DNA of 64,000 bases from Alphaproteobacteria bacterium (GCA_040218575.1 JAVJRE010000001.1:124001-188000), one strand, 5' to 3'. Shown: positions 8,267 to 17,802, counted from the stretch's first letter. A program made the numbers and translations. The notes: generated from the letters alone by a model not told the origin.

Positions 8267-9703
8267 TCAGCGGATCGGCGCCAGGCCGGGCGGCGCCAGA
8301 CGGGCTAGCGCCCGGTCGAGGCGGCGGCCGGGCCGCCCCCGATCCTGTGCCGCCTCGACCCGGCCGGCGGCGGCGCTGACCAGACGTGAGCCCACATAGC
8401 GCAGCGGCTCCGGCGGCAGGCGGCGGGCCTGGCGGGCGTTGACCAGCGGGCTGTCGGTCCATTCATCGCGCCGGCCAAGCGCCAGCGAGGCGAGGATACG
8501 GCCGCCGGTCCAGGACGGGCCGACGCCATTGCCGCAATAACCGTGGCCGTAGGCGATGTTGGGATGGCCGGCGAGGCGGCCGAAGTGCGGCAGGCCATTG
8601 AGAGTGCGGGTGACCGGACCGTGCCAGGTATCGGCGATTGCGATCGGGCCCTTGTGCCCGAAGAAGCGGCGAAAGCTGGCGGTCAGCGCCGCGCCGTCGC
8701 GCGCCGCCCCATCGGCCCGCTGACCGACGCGGCCGGCCCAGAAGAACTGGCTGCCGCCCTTGCCCATGGCGATGCGACCGTCCGGCGTGGAGCGCAGGAA
8801 GTTGACGAAAACGCGAACGTCGGAGACCGCCAGGCCGCCGGCCAGGCCCGTGCCGGCCAGCAGGTCCGGCACCGGCTCGGTGATGATCATGTCGACACCG
8901 ACGGGAACGAAGGTGGTGCGGAACTCCGGCAGCTCCGCCGCCCAGGCATTGAGCGCCAGGACCGCGCGGCCGGCGGTGAGGCGGCCGGCCCCGGCCGGGC
9001 CGGCGGTGTCGATCACCACCGGATTGCCGCGCCGCAGACGGACCACCGGTGAGTGTTCATAGAGGCGCACCCCTTGCTGGCGGGCGACGCGGGCCATGCC
9101 GCGCGCCAGCAGGGCCGGTTGCACCGTCGCCACATGGGGATCGTAGACGCCGGCGGTGGTGACCGGCGTGCCGCTGCGCGCCGCCACCTGGGCGGGCGTC
9201 AGAGTTTCGAAGGTGGGCGCGCCCAGTGCCGCAAGGGCCTCTAGCGTCGGCTGCCAGGCGTCCACCTGCGAGGGATTGCTGGCAGTCCACAACCAGCCGT
9301 CGTGGCGGAACTGGGCGTCAATGGCGTGGTCGGCGCAGAAGCGGCCGATGGCCCGCACCGATTCCTCCGAGGCGCGGATCAGGCGCAGCGCTTCCTGCCG
9401 GCCGCAGGCGGCGATCAGCGGCAGGGCCTTCGACGACCAGGTCATGCAGAAGCCGCCATTGCGACCGCTGGCGCCGCCGCCGCACAGGCTCTTGTCGATG
9501 ATGGCGATGTCGGCCGCCGGTTCCAGCGCCTTGATGTGCAGCGCCGTCCACAGCCCGGTAAAACCGCCGCCGATGATGGCGATGTCGGCCCGCGCCTCGC
9601 CGGTCAGCGGCGTCACGGCAAGGCCGCCGTCGCCTGATGTGGCCGGATCGGCCTCGGCCTGCATCGCCTGCTTCAGCCAGTAGCCTGTCAGTGCGGTGTT
9701 CAT
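8267..9703 (-). CDS. FAD-dependent amine oxidoreductase (DAO family, gamma-glutamylputrescine oxidase-like)
   Basis: A 478-residue flavoprotein of the D-amino-acid-oxidase (DAO) superfamily. The dinucleotide-binding motif IIGGGFTGLWTALH is near residues 36-50. It is followed by DKSLCGGGASGRNGGF, the segment typical of PuuB-like oxidases. The C-terminal FAD contact GHGYCGNGVG is near residue 400. It probably oxidises a secondary or primary amine to imine/aldehyde with H2O2 release; the substrate is not determinable. The ATG at 9703 gives the family N-terminus; the longer upstream frame is unlike it. It is divergent from the hydrolase gene at 9775. Confidence 0.85.
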   Translation of the reverse strand: MNTALTGYWLKQAMQAEADPATSGDGGLAVTPLTGEARADIAIIGGGFTGLWTALHIKALEPAADIAIIDKSLCGGGASGRNGGFCMTWSSKALPLIAACGRQEALRLIRASEESVRAIGRFCADHAIDAQFRHDGWLWTASNPSQVDAWQPTLEALAALGAPTFETLTPAQVAARSGTPVTTAGVYDPHVATVQPALLARGMARVARQQGVRLYEHSPVVRLRRGNPVVIDTAGPAGAGRLTAGRAVLALNAWAAELPEFRTTFVPVGVDMIITEPVPDLLAGTGLAGGLAVSDVRVFVNFLRSTPDGRIAMGKGGSQFFWAGRVGQRADGAARDGAALTASFRRFFGHKGPIAIADTWHGPVTRTLNGLPHFGRLAGHPNIAYGHGYCGNGVGPSWTGGRILASLALGRRDEWTDSPLVNARQARRLPPEPLRYVGSRLVSAAAGRVEAAQDRGRPGRRLDRALARLAPPGLAPIR

Positions 9704-9774
9704 GGCGTGCCCCCTGCCCCGGAGACTAAGCCTGGGTCTAGAGTTGGCCAAGATGGTCCTGTCAGGGGGTGGCA

Positions 9775-10671
9775 ATGCGTACGGAAGGGCTGACGTTTCG
9801 CTGTGACGGGCTGGACATGGCCGGGGTGTGGTACCTGCCGGAGCCGGCGGCGGCACGGGCCGACCGGCCGGCGCTGGTGGTGACCAGCGGCTTCTGCGGC
9901 ATGCTGGACCGTTTGCCGAAGATATTCGCGGAGGTCGCCTGCCCGCTGGGCTATCCGGTGTTCTCGTTCGACTATCGCGGCTTTGGCCTGTCGGGCGGCA
10001 CGCCGGGCGACACCCTGCTGGACGATCAGGCGCGGGACATGGCCAGCGCGCTGGTCATCGCCCATGACCGGGCCAGCGCCGAGAAGCGGCCGCTGGTACT
10101 GGCCACCTGGGCCATGAGTTCGCCGGTGGCGGTGCAGGCCCTGAAGCTGTCGCGGCAGGTTGCCGCCTTCATGCCCATGAACGGATTCTATAACGGCCGG
10201 CGCTGGCTGCGGTCGGTGAAGGGCGAGGCGGACTTCGCCCGTTGGCTCGACTGGCTCGATGAGGAGCGGGCCAGGCTGGCGCGGGGCGGCGAGGCCAAGG
10301 GTATCCATCCCTTCGAGATCTATCCGCTGGACCCGGTGACGGCCAAGGATGTGTACGAAAAGATGTACGAGCCGCCCGGCTGGGGACCGGACCAGGCGCT
10401 GTGCTTTGCCGATTCCTTGCTGAGCGTGGATGGCGAGGGCGATCTGTCACATCTGGCGGCGGTGCCGGCGCTGATTGTCCATGGCGCGGAGAACGCATTG
10501 CACCCGCCGCAGGAATCCCTGTCCTTCCACGCCCGCTATCCGGGACCGCGCCAGCTTCTCATGCTCGACGGCGTCGGCCATCTGGGCTGGATCGGCGACA
10601 GTCCGGCCATGACCACCCTGCTGGACACCATGGAGGCCTGGCTGGCGCGGCAGGGCATCGCCGCCGGCTGA
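9775..10671 (+). CDS. Alpha/beta-hydrolase-fold protein with altered nucleophile elbow
   Basis: A 298-residue alpha/beta hydrolase. The core is recognisable: VVTSGFCGMLDRLPKIFAEV (oxyanion-side strand), FSFDYRGFGLSGGTPG, LIVHGAENALHPP and the catalytic-His segment LDGVGHLGW. At the nucleophile elbow the usual G-x-S-x-G is replaced by A-M-S-S-P (residues ~112-116), and the acidic residue after the sixth strand reads E-N rather than D. It may therefore use a modified site or be non-hydrolytic. A GTG at 9769 is an alternative start. Substrate unknown. Confidence 0.75.
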   Translation: MRTEGLTFRCDGLDMAGVWYLPEPAAARADRPALVVTSGFCGMLDRLPKIFAEVACPLGYPVFSFDYRGFGLSGGTPGDTLLDDQARDMASALVIAHDRASAEKRPLVLATWAMSSPVAVQALKLSRQVAAFMPMNGFYNGRRWLRSVKGEADFARWLDWLDEERARLARGGEAKGIHPFEIYPLDPVTAKDVYEKMYEPPGWGPDQALCFADSLLSVDGEGDLSHLAAVPALIVHGAENALHPPQESLSFHARYPGPRQLLMLDGVGHLGWIGDSPAMTTLLDTMEAWLARQGIAAG

Positions 10672-10773
10672 CGGCCGGAGGCAGGCGGCCGGCGCATGAC
10701 GCAGATCAACGCGCCCGGCAGCACGACCTGTCACTTGTGATGCAGGCTCGATTTCCGTTCAGGAGAAATCCCC

Positions 10774-11384
10774 ATGGCCCGCGAGCGGTCGCCGTCGGCG
10801 GAGACGCTGGTTCTGGTGTGGGATCCTTTCGTCCGGTTTTTTTTCACTGGACCCTCGCTCTGCTGTTCTTCGTTGCGTGGTTCAGCGAGGATATTCTGTT
10901 GGTGCATGTGTGGGCCGGCTATGGCGTCGGCGCGTTGCTGCTGGGCCGGCTGTTCTGGGGTGTGGTCGGGACGCGGACGGCACGCTTCAGCAATTTCGTG
11001 CGTGGCCCGGGCGCCATATGGACCGATTTGCGGCAGACCCTGACCCTGCGGTCAAAGCCGCACCACGGCCACGGGCCGGCTGGCGGCGCCATGGTGGTGG
11101 CGCTGCTGGCGGTAATCGCCCTGGTGGTGGCGTCGGGAATGGCGTTCTACGGCGAAGCGTGGGGACGGGGTCCGCTGGCGATCCTGCAGCCGCTGGCCGG
11201 CGACGCGGCCACCACGGCGCTGGCGGAGCCATCCGGCGACGGACTCTGGAAAGACATCCATGAAACCGTCGCGAATCTGGCGCTGATTCTGGTGTTTGTC
11301 CATGTGGCCAGCGTCCTGCTGGCGAGCATCGGCCAGAGGCGCAATCTGGTGCGTGTCATGTGGACCGGCCGGCGCCGGTCCTAG
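10774..11384 (+). pseudogene. Cytochrome b561-family protein, frame broken at a T8 run
   Basis: Two frames together make one cytochrome b561/Ni-hydrogenase-type b-cytochrome of about 200 residues. The first frame starts at ATG 10774 and ends VWDPFVRF. The second continues HWTLALLFFVAWFSED, VHVWAGYGVGALLLGRLFWG, DIHETVANLALILVFVHVAS and ends RVMWTGRRRS. Joining them at VRF-F-HWTL restores the family opening. The DNA there has eight T (10837-10844) where six would keep frame. Haem-ligating His candidates are visible (HW, H in HVW, DIHE, VHVAS). Either a disabled gene, a slippage-read gene or a homopolymer error. Confidence 0.8.
10837..10844 (+). other. T8 homopolymer at the cytochrome b561 frame break
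   Basis: Eight consecutive T in an otherwise GC-rich coding region, exactly where the cytochrome frame changes. Runs of this kind support transcriptional or replicative slippage; they are also classic sites of sequencing error. Confidence 0.9.
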
Positions 11385-11408
11385 CCTGTTGCCGTGCGGC
11401 CCGGCGGC

Positions 11409-12494
11409 CTAACCGGCCTGGCGGCGGCGGCGTTCGCTGCGCCGGGCGCGGGCCTGGGCCAGCACCTCGTCATGCTCGCTGGCGATGTCGTCGGTTTGGG
11501 TGGTGATGGGCCCCAGCGCCGCGATGATGGCATCGCGCTCTGGCGGACTGCCCGGCGCATAGTCGCGCAGGGATTCGATGATCGCCTTCATGATGGTGCC
11601 ATCGGAGCCGCAGCAGCCGCCGATGATCCGGGCGCCCGCGTCCCTGGCCAGGCGGGCATAGGCGGCCATCAGCTCCGGCGTACCGGTGTAGTGGAAGTGG
11701 CCGTGATGAAATACCGGCACTCCGCAATTGGCTTTGGCCACCAGCACCGGCGCGACTTTGCCGGCGGCGGCCAGTGTCGCCGCGCCACGCGCCATGCCGG
11801 TGATGGACAGCAGGTTCTCGGTGGGGCCGAGGCCGCAATTGGCGCCCATGGCGGCGGGCGGATGGTCCAGCGTGCCGTAGAAAGCGACGGCGGTCTCCGG
11901 CGCCACGCCCATCATGGTATGGCCGGCGGTATCGAAGGTCATGGTGGAGACCACCGGCAGGCCAGTGGCCCGTGCCCCGGCCAGCGCCGCCTCCACCTCT
12001 TCCGTCGAGCTCATGGTTTCCAGCCACAGCAGATCGGCGCCGCCGGCGGCAAGGCCGCGCGCCTGATCGGCGAAGGCGGCGGTGCCATCGGCCAGGGTAA
12101 GCGGGCCCACCGGCTGAAACAGCTCACCCGTCGGCCCAATGGAGCCGGCCACCAGCACCGGCCGGCCGGCCGCATCCGCCACCTGACGGGCCAGCGTCGC
12201 CGACAGCCGCGACAGGGCGAAAGCGTCGTGCTCACGATCGTGCAGTTTCAGGCGATAGCTGTTGGCGCCGAATGAGTTTGTCAGGATGATGTCGCAACCG
12301 GCGTCCACCATTTCCTGATGCACGCTGCGCACGCGGTCGGGATGTTCCTCGTTCCACAGCTCCGGTGCGTGTCCGGCCTCCAGCCCGCGGGCGAAGAGAT
12401 TGGTGCCCATGGCGCCGTCGGCGATCAGGCAGTCACGCGTGGCCAGCAGGGACCAAAGCGTGGGCCTGGAGGAATCGGAGGGGGCGCCGGTCAT
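11409..12494 (-). CDS. Homocysteine/betaine S-methyltransferase family protein
   Basis: A 361-residue protein with one homocysteine-methyltransferase (pfam S-methyl_trans) barrel. It opens LIADGAMGTNLFARGLEAG and has ILTNSFGANSYRL. Zinc ligands are expected at the Cys in GANCGLGPTEN and the pair in IIGGCCGSDG near residue 301. The size fits BHMT/YagD-type single-domain enzymes rather than full MetH; betaine- or S-methylmethionine-dependent methylation of homocysteine is the likely reaction. No other methionine gene is adjacent. Confidence 0.85.
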   Translation of the reverse strand: MTGAPSDSSRPTLWSLLATRDCLIADGAMGTNLFARGLEAGHAPELWNEEHPDRVRSVHQEMVDAGCDIILTNSFGANSYRLKLHDREHDAFALSRLSATLARQVADAAGRPVLVAGSIGPTGELFQPVGPLTLADGTAAFADQARGLAAGGADLLWLETMSSTEEVEAALAGARATGLPVVSTMTFDTAGHTMMGVAPETAVAFYGTLDHPPAAMGANCGLGPTENLLSITGMARGAATLAAAGKVAPVLVAKANCGVPVFHHGHFHYTGTPELMAAYARLARDAGARIIGGCCGSDGTIMKAIIESLRDYAPGSPPERDAIIAALGPITTQTDDIASEHDEVLAQARARRSERRRRQAG

Positions 12495-12580
12495 GGCGGC
12501 TCGCTTTCATTCTGGGGTCAGCCGGAGGCGCGCTTATAGCGAAGCGGCATCCCTATTGCCACAGTTTGGTTAACGCGGCC

Positions 12581-14041
12581 TTAGTCGCCGAGCAGCGGCG
12601 GATCGAAAGTAGGCGGGCCGACCGGTGGCAAGGTGATGGTGAAGGCGTGACCGCCGCTGTCCGGCCGTCCGGCGGCAATGATCTGTTGCAGGCCAAGAGC
12701 CAGGCCGCCGGACACCTGATCGTGGCCAGGCAGGGCGGTCAGGGCCTGCAGCGCCTGCACCGCGCCGGTGGTGCGCCAGACCAGCTCGCCGACCAGACCC
12801 ATCTCGCCGCTGCCGGAGACGGTGAGTGCGCCGGCGAGAGAGGTGGCCAGCGGACCAGCGGTGATGGATGCGCGATCAAAGCTCAGTTGGCTGCCGGCCC
12901 CGACAAGGCTGGCGGTGAGCAGAGGCCCCATCTCTCTGAGCGCCATGGCGTCAAACACAGGATCAGGACTGGCGGACAGTGTGTCGGCAATGATGCGGGT
13001 CCAGTCCCGCAGCGGGAAAGGCTGCAGCGTGAGTGCCACGTCCGTGCGCGGTGCGTTCAGGCCCTGTGGCAGCGCGGCGCCGGGACCGCCGGCGCCATCA
13101 CCCGGCACGTAGCGGGAGAGATCAAGCAGGGTGAACGACAACACCGGCGACTCGCTCTGGCCATTGTGCACGGCGCCGGAGAGCCGTGTGCGGTCACTGC
13201 TATAGGCCTCTCCGGTGCTGCTGTCGGCGTAGCGCAGACCCTGCAGGCTGAATTCCCACTGGCCGTTGTCCAGGTGCTCGCCAATGGCCGCCACATAGGC
13301 AGCGACCGCGGCGCGCGCCTGCGCACTGTCCGCCAGACCGGCCGGATGCCCGCTGGCCCTGCTGCGCCGTTCGGCATCGGCCAGCGCCGCCTGCATGGTC
13401 GCCATTTTCGCCAGTGGCACCGCGTCCGCCTGGTAAGAGGTTTCCATAGCGGCCAGGCTGAACGTCGCGCCGGCGTCGGGCGCCCGCGCCTGCACGCCAC
13501 GGATGGCGAATCGCATATCCTCCCGGCCGCTGCCATTGCGGACCGGTTGCAGGTCATAGGTGTAGGTCAGATCGGCGACAGCTATCTGGAAGGGAGCGAA
13601 CTCAAGATCCATCCCATTGACGGCCAGCCGCATGGAGCGGGCCAGGCCCAGATCTTCATCGAAACTGAACTCCAGCCGCGCTCGCTGCGCCGTGATCACA
13701 TCCGGCTCGGCCGTGACTCCGTCATAGAACAGAATACGCTGCGGCAGGTCGATGCGGATGGTGATGGTGTGATCGTCGATGATCCGCGCCTCGCCGGTGA
13801 CCGGACCAAGCTCTATGCCGGCGCCATCGTTGAAGAAATGCCGCACGTCAGCGAAGCTGATGACATAGACATCCGGCGCGGCGCCGGTGCTGATATTGGC
13901 GGAATCGGTCAGCAGGCCGCCGGACGCGATGTGCAGGGCCTGGGTGACCCGCGCGATGCCGGCCTCCGACGCCGATGCCGGTGGTGGCGACACCAGCCCA
14001 AACAAAGCGAGGGCGGAGAAGAAGATCGTCAGACGGCGCAT
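12581..14041 (-). CDS. Exported protein of unknown function (DUF2125/YdgA-like architecture)
   Basis: A 486-residue protein with a clean Sec signal peptide (MRRLTIFFSALALFGLVSPP, cleavage likely after ASA at about 25). A long beta-rich periplasmic region follows. I do not recognise a firm family. The layout is a large repetitive beta domain ending in a helical stretch around LQALTALPGHDQVSGGL and a short strand-rich tail. That resembles DUF2125 or DUF945 proteins of alphaproteobacteria, but this is an impression. No catalytic motif is seen. It is followed on the same strand, after 127 bp, by the Sel1-repeat gene's 5' neighbour. Confidence 0.6.
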   Translation of the reverse strand: MRRLTIFFSALALFGLVSPPPASASEAGIARVTQALHIASGGLLTDSANISTGAAPDVYVISFADVRHFFNDGAGIELGPVTGEARIIDDHTITIRIDLPQRILFYDGVTAEPDVITAQRARLEFSFDEDLGLARSMRLAVNGMDLEFAPFQIAVADLTYTYDLQPVRNGSGREDMRFAIRGVQARAPDAGATFSLAAMETSYQADAVPLAKMATMQAALADAERRSRASGHPAGLADSAQARAAVAAYVAAIGEHLDNGQWEFSLQGLRYADSSTGEAYSSDRTRLSGAVHNGQSESPVLSFTLLDLSRYVPGDGAGGPGAALPQGLNAPRTDVALTLQPFPLRDWTRIIADTLSASPDPVFDAMALREMGPLLTASLVGAGSQLSFDRASITAGPLATSLAGALTVSGSGEMGLVGELVWRTTGAVQALQALTALPGHDQVSGGLALGLQQIIAAGRPDSGGHAFTITLPPVGPPTFDPPLLGD

Positions 14042-14168
14042 GTCTGGCTCCCGATGGTCAGCATGTCCGAGGCGGGCCCGGGCGAAGTCAGGAGCCTAGC
14101 ACAGGCCAGCCGGCCTGACGTGAGGCCCGCTGTCAGGGTCGCTGTCAGGGCCCTGGGGCGGTGAGGTG

Positions 14169-14903
14169 TCAGGGGCTGACCGGCAGCGGGACAAAGGCGC
14201 GGACGCGGGCTTCCGCGGCGGCGACTTCCGCGTCGCTGAAGGTGGCGGCAAGACGATGCAGATTGTCTGCCGCGGCCGGATAGCCGGCGAGGGCGGCAAG
14301 GCGAAACCACACATAGGCGTCCATCAGATGGCCGGGTGTGGCGTCGTCACCCGCCAGGATGAGGCCGGCGGAGAACTGCGCCTCGGCAATACCCTGGGCG
14401 GCGGCGGCAAGGAACAGGCTACGGGCGCGATCAGAGTCCGCCGGCACGCCGCGGCCGTCGCGATATAGCTGGGCCAGGAGAGTTCGCGCCCAGGCGTGAC
14501 CCGCATCGGCGGCGCGGGCAAGCCACAGGGCCGCCTGTTCAGGGTCGGCGGCGAGGGCATACTCCGCCGCCGTGCCGGGACCATTGAGATAGAGAAAGCC
14601 GAGAGCAAAGGCGGCGTCGGCATTGCCGCCCAGCGCCGCGGACTCATACCAGCGGGCGGCAAGCGCATAGTTGCGCGGCACGGCCAGCCCGTCCGCATAG
14701 GCGGTTCCCAGGTAGAACTGGGCGGCAGCGTCGCCGGCCCGGGCCAGCGGCCGCAACTCGGCCAGGGCGGCGGCATAGCGTTTCTCGCCATAGGCCTGCC
14801 AGGCGGACAGGGCGTCGGCGCGCGCCGCCGGGGCAGCCCCGGCCAGAGCGACGCCAAGGGCCATGACAGCGGCAAGCATGCGCATGAAGCGGCGTCCGAA
14901 CAT
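14169..14903 (-). CDS. Exported Sel1-repeat (SLR) protein
   Basis: A 244-residue protein with a signal peptide (about residues 1-30, ending AAPAARADA) and four to five Sel1-like repeats. Examples are AAQFYLGTAYADGLAVPRN, AAFALGFLYLNGPG, WARTLLAQLYRDGRGVPAD and AQFSAGLILAGDD. These helical hairpins mediate protein-protein contacts; the partner is unknown. The ATG at 14903 is preferred over an in-frame TTG at 14909. Transcribed in the same direction as, and upstream of, no obvious operon partner; the divergent MFS gene starts 209 bp away. Confidence 0.85.
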   Translation of the reverse strand: MFGRRFMRMLAAVMALGVALAGAAPAARADALSAWQAYGEKRYAAALAELRPLARAGDAAAQFYLGTAYADGLAVPRNYALAARWYESAALGGNADAAFALGFLYLNGPGTAAEYALAADPEQAALWLARAADAGHAWARTLLAQLYRDGRGVPADSDRARSLFLAAAAQGIAEAQFSAGLILAGDDATPGHLMDAYVWFRLAALAGYPAAADNLHRLAATFSDAEVAAAEARVRAFVPLPVSP

Positions 14904-15112
14904 GGTCAATTCTCCTGGGCTCCCGGGCGATCTCTCCCTGGTGACCGCACGGACCAGTGTGTCACATCGCCGATGGCGGGAGCATGACGGAGATCATAGA
15001 GGGTCGGCACCGTTGACGGCCGGCCGGCCGGGCCGCTATCGCTGGCGGCGTGGCGTGCCGTGGGGCATTGCCACGGGTTTGAGCGCCAGACAGACGATAG
15101 GGAGGCACCGCC

Positions 15113-16387
15113 ATGCGGGATATTGCGCTGGGCGCCTGGGCCCTGCTTCTGGGGGTCGCCTTCCTGCTGCTGGGCTATGGCCTGCAAACGTCGCTGTTGG
15201 GCCTGCGCGGCTCGGCCGAAGGATTCGCGACGACAACCATCGGCGTCGTCATGGCCGGATATTATGCCGGATTCCTTGCCGGCTCGGCGATCGCGCCGGG
15301 CATGGTCGGCCGGGTCGGTCATGTGCGGGCGTTCGGCGCGCTTGCCTCCATCGCCTCGGCGGCGGTGCTGATTCATGCGGTGGTCATCGAGCCGACCACA
15401 TGGTTCGCCATGCGGGTGGTCACCGGCTTTTGTTATGCGGGGCTGTACATCGTCGCCGAGAGCTGGCTGAACGACCGGGCCACCAATGAGACCCGCGGTC
15501 GTTTGCTGGGCCTCTATATGGCGGTGCAGTTCGCCAGCATCGCCCTGGGCCAGGCGCTGCTGACGGTCGCCGATGTGCAGGAGGCGACCCTGTTCATCAT
15601 CGGCTCCGTCGCGGTGAGCCTGGGCGTGGTGCCTATCCTTCTGACCCGCAGCCCGGCGCCAGTGATCGAGACGCCGGTGCGGCTGGGGCCGATGGCCCTG
15701 TTGCGGGTATCGCCGCTGGCGGTGGTGGGGGTGGTGCTGGTGGGCGCCAGCCAGGGCGGTTTCGGCAGCCTGGCCGCGGTCTATGGCGAGCAGAGCGGGC
15801 TCAGTGTCGAAGCCATCGCCGCCTTTATCGCGGCCACGGTGGCTGGCGGCATGGCCATGCAATGGGGTGTGGGCTGGATCGCCGACCGGGTGGACCGGCG
15901 CATGACCATTGCCGGTCTCGGCATGGTATCCGCGGCGGCGGCGCTGGCCTTCCTGGCACTGCCCATCGCCTGGCGCGGCGGCGCCGTCTTTCTGGCGCTG
16001 GCGGTGGTCTTCGGCGGTGCCCTCTATCCGCTCTATTCAGTGGTCGTCGCGCACGCCAATGACCGTCTCAACAAATCCCAGATGGTCGGCGCCAGCGCCA
16101 GCCTGATGCTGTTGTATGGCATCGGCGCCATGAGCGGGCCGCTTGTCCTGTCGTTGGCCATGGCCGTCGCCGGGCCCGGCGGATTCTTTCTGGCTCTGGC
16201 CGCGGTGATGGCCGGTCTAGGCGTCTATGCCCTGTGGCGGACGACGCGCCGTGCGGCAGCCGACATGGACAGTCACGCGGCCATGATGTCGCCGTCCGCC
16301 ACCGCCCTGGCCGTGGCGGTGGCGACCGAAGAAGCGTCGACCCTCGACGAGACGGCGGAGGACGGCACCCGGCCCGGCCGGGACTGA
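15113..16387 (+). CDS. MFS permease (YcaD/UPF0226-like), first of a tandem pair
   Basis: A 424-residue, 12-segment major-facilitator permease. It has the MFS loop GWIADRVDRRMTIAG between segments 8 and 9 and the subfamily signature AESWLNDRATNETRGR near residue 120. A cytoplasmic tail of about 45 residues is Ala/Thr-rich. YcaD-type transporters have unknown substrates. The next gene is a clear paralogue with the same signature, 70 bp downstream, so the pair arose by tandem duplication and is probably cotranscribed. A third relative lies at 34686. Confidence 0.88.
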   Translation: MRDIALGAWALLLGVAFLLLGYGLQTSLLGLRGSAEGFATTTIGVVMAGYYAGFLAGSAIAPGMVGRVGHVRAFGALASIASAAVLIHAVVIEPTTWFAMRVVTGFCYAGLYIVAESWLNDRATNETRGRLLGLYMAVQFASIALGQALLTVADVQEATLFIIGSVAVSLGVVPILLTRSPAPVIETPVRLGPMALLRVSPLAVVGVVLVGASQGGFGSLAAVYGEQSGLSVEAIAAFIAATVAGGMAMQWGVGWIADRVDRRMTIAGLGMVSAAAALAFLALPIAWRGGAVFLALAVVFGGALYPLYSVVVAHANDRLNKSQMVGASASLMLLYGIGAMSGPLVLSLAMAVAGPGGFFLALAAVMAGLGVYALWRTTRRAAADMDSHAAMMSPSATALAVAVATEEASTLDETAEDGTRPGRD

Positions 16388-16457
16388 CCTTGCAGGCAGC
16401 GTGGCAAGGGCCTATGGCCATGGCCTGACGGGCGCGGGCCGGGAGGCGAGTGTCAGC

Positions 16458-17741
16458 ATGTTGAAAGTGGCGCTGGGCGCATGGGCCCTTCTTCTGGCCA
16501 TGTTCATCTTTCTGGTCGGCCATGGCCTGCAATATCCGCTGCTGCAACTGCGCGGCAGCGCCGAAGGTATTCCCGTTGACGTCATCGGCCGCATCATGTC
16601 GGCCTATTTCATCGGCTTTCTGGTGGGCAGCATTCTTGTGCCGCGGGCGGTGCCGGTGGTCGGCCATATCCGGGTGTTCGCCGCCTGCGCGGCGCTGGCT
16701 TCCACCACCATTCTGGTGCAGGCGGTGGTGGTCGAGCCGGTGACTTGGTTCGCCATGCGGCTGCTGACCGGCATCTGCTATGCGGGCCTGTATATCGTTG
16801 CCGAGAGCTGGATCAACGACAAGGCGACCAACAAGACACGCGGTCAGCTTCTCAGTCTTTATCTGATGTGTCAGTTCGCCGGCGTGGCCATCGGCCAGTA
16901 TCTGATTACGGCGGCGGACGTGCGCGGTTTCGAACTGTTTATCCTGGCCTCCATCCTGCTGGGCGTCGGCGTCCTGCCGATCCTGCTGACCCGGCAGGCG
17001 GCGCCGGAGATCCGGCCGCGCGCGCGGATGGGGCCGCTGCTGCTGCTGGGTCGCGCGCCGATGGCGGTGGTCGGCGTGCTGCTGGTCGGTATCGGCCAGG
17101 GCAGCTATGGCAATCTGGGGGCGTTGTATGGCCAGGCCATGGGTCTCAGCGTCGAGGCCATCGCCCGCTTCCTGTCCTTCGCGATCATCGGCGCGCTGGT
17201 GTTTCAGTGGCCGGTGGGCCGTCTGTCCGACGGGGTGGACCGGCGCGTCGTGCTGGCAGTGGCGTCATTGATCGCGGCCGGGCTGGCGGTCGCGGCGGTA
17301 GCCCTCGGCAGCGCCGGGCTCGCCGCAACCTGGGCCTTGCCGGCCATCTCGTTCCTCTTCGGCGGCGCCATCTATCCGCTCTATGCGGTGCTGGTGGCGA
17401 CCGCCAATGACCGGTTGCAGCCGGACGAGCGGGTCGCCGCCGCCGGCACCCTGCTGTTGCTGTACGGGGTTGGCGGCATGATGGGGCCGACGGTGATTTC
17501 CCTGGCCATGAAGCAGGTCGGACCGGCCGGGTTCTTTCTGTCGCAGGCGGTGCTGTTCGGTCTCGTCGGGCTTTATGCGCTATGGCGCATGATGCAACGG
17601 GAACCGGCTGTTCACGCCGGCACGGTAGACCCGGTGTTGCCGACCACCACGGCGGCGGCCACGCTGGCGGCCGCCGGCGCGTCAGACGCCGCCGCGTCCC
17701 GTGACGGCGGCGAGACGGGCGGGGTTGACCCCACTCGCTGA
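16458..17741 (+). CDS. MFS permease (YcaD/UPF0226-like), second of a tandem pair
   Basis: A 427-residue 12-segment MFS permease paralogous to its upstream neighbour. The opening LKVALGAWALLLAMFIFLVG aligns with IALGAWALLLGVAFLLLG there. It has the signature AESWINDKATNKTRGQ and the loop GRLSDGVDRRVVLA. The ATG at 16458 is chosen because it aligns with the start of the first copy. The acidic/Ala-rich tail is similar in length. Substrate unknown. Confidence 0.88.
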   Translation: MLKVALGAWALLLAMFIFLVGHGLQYPLLQLRGSAEGIPVDVIGRIMSAYFIGFLVGSILVPRAVPVVGHIRVFAACAALASTTILVQAVVVEPVTWFAMRLLTGICYAGLYIVAESWINDKATNKTRGQLLSLYLMCQFAGVAIGQYLITAADVRGFELFILASILLGVGVLPILLTRQAAPEIRPRARMGPLLLLGRAPMAVVGVLLVGIGQGSYGNLGALYGQAMGLSVEAIARFLSFAIIGALVFQWPVGRLSDGVDRRVVLAVASLIAAGLAVAAVALGSAGLAATWALPAISFLFGGAIYPLYAVLVATANDRLQPDERVAAAGTLLLLYGVGGMMGPTVISLAMKQVGPAGFFLSQAVLFGLVGLYALWRMMQREPAVHAGTVDPVLPTTTAAATLAAAGASDAAASRDGGETGGVDPTR

Positions 17742-17802
17742 GTCCGCAGGATGCGTCGGCAGTATTCACACCGGCCCATCCAACCATCAGCGAGACGACA
17801 CT

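Noticed and set aside
12365-14164. Long plus-strand open frame of about 600 codons
   Set aside because: It is antisense to the exported protein and the methyltransferase 5' end, with shadow composition (Gln/Arg/Gly/His-rich) and no domain.
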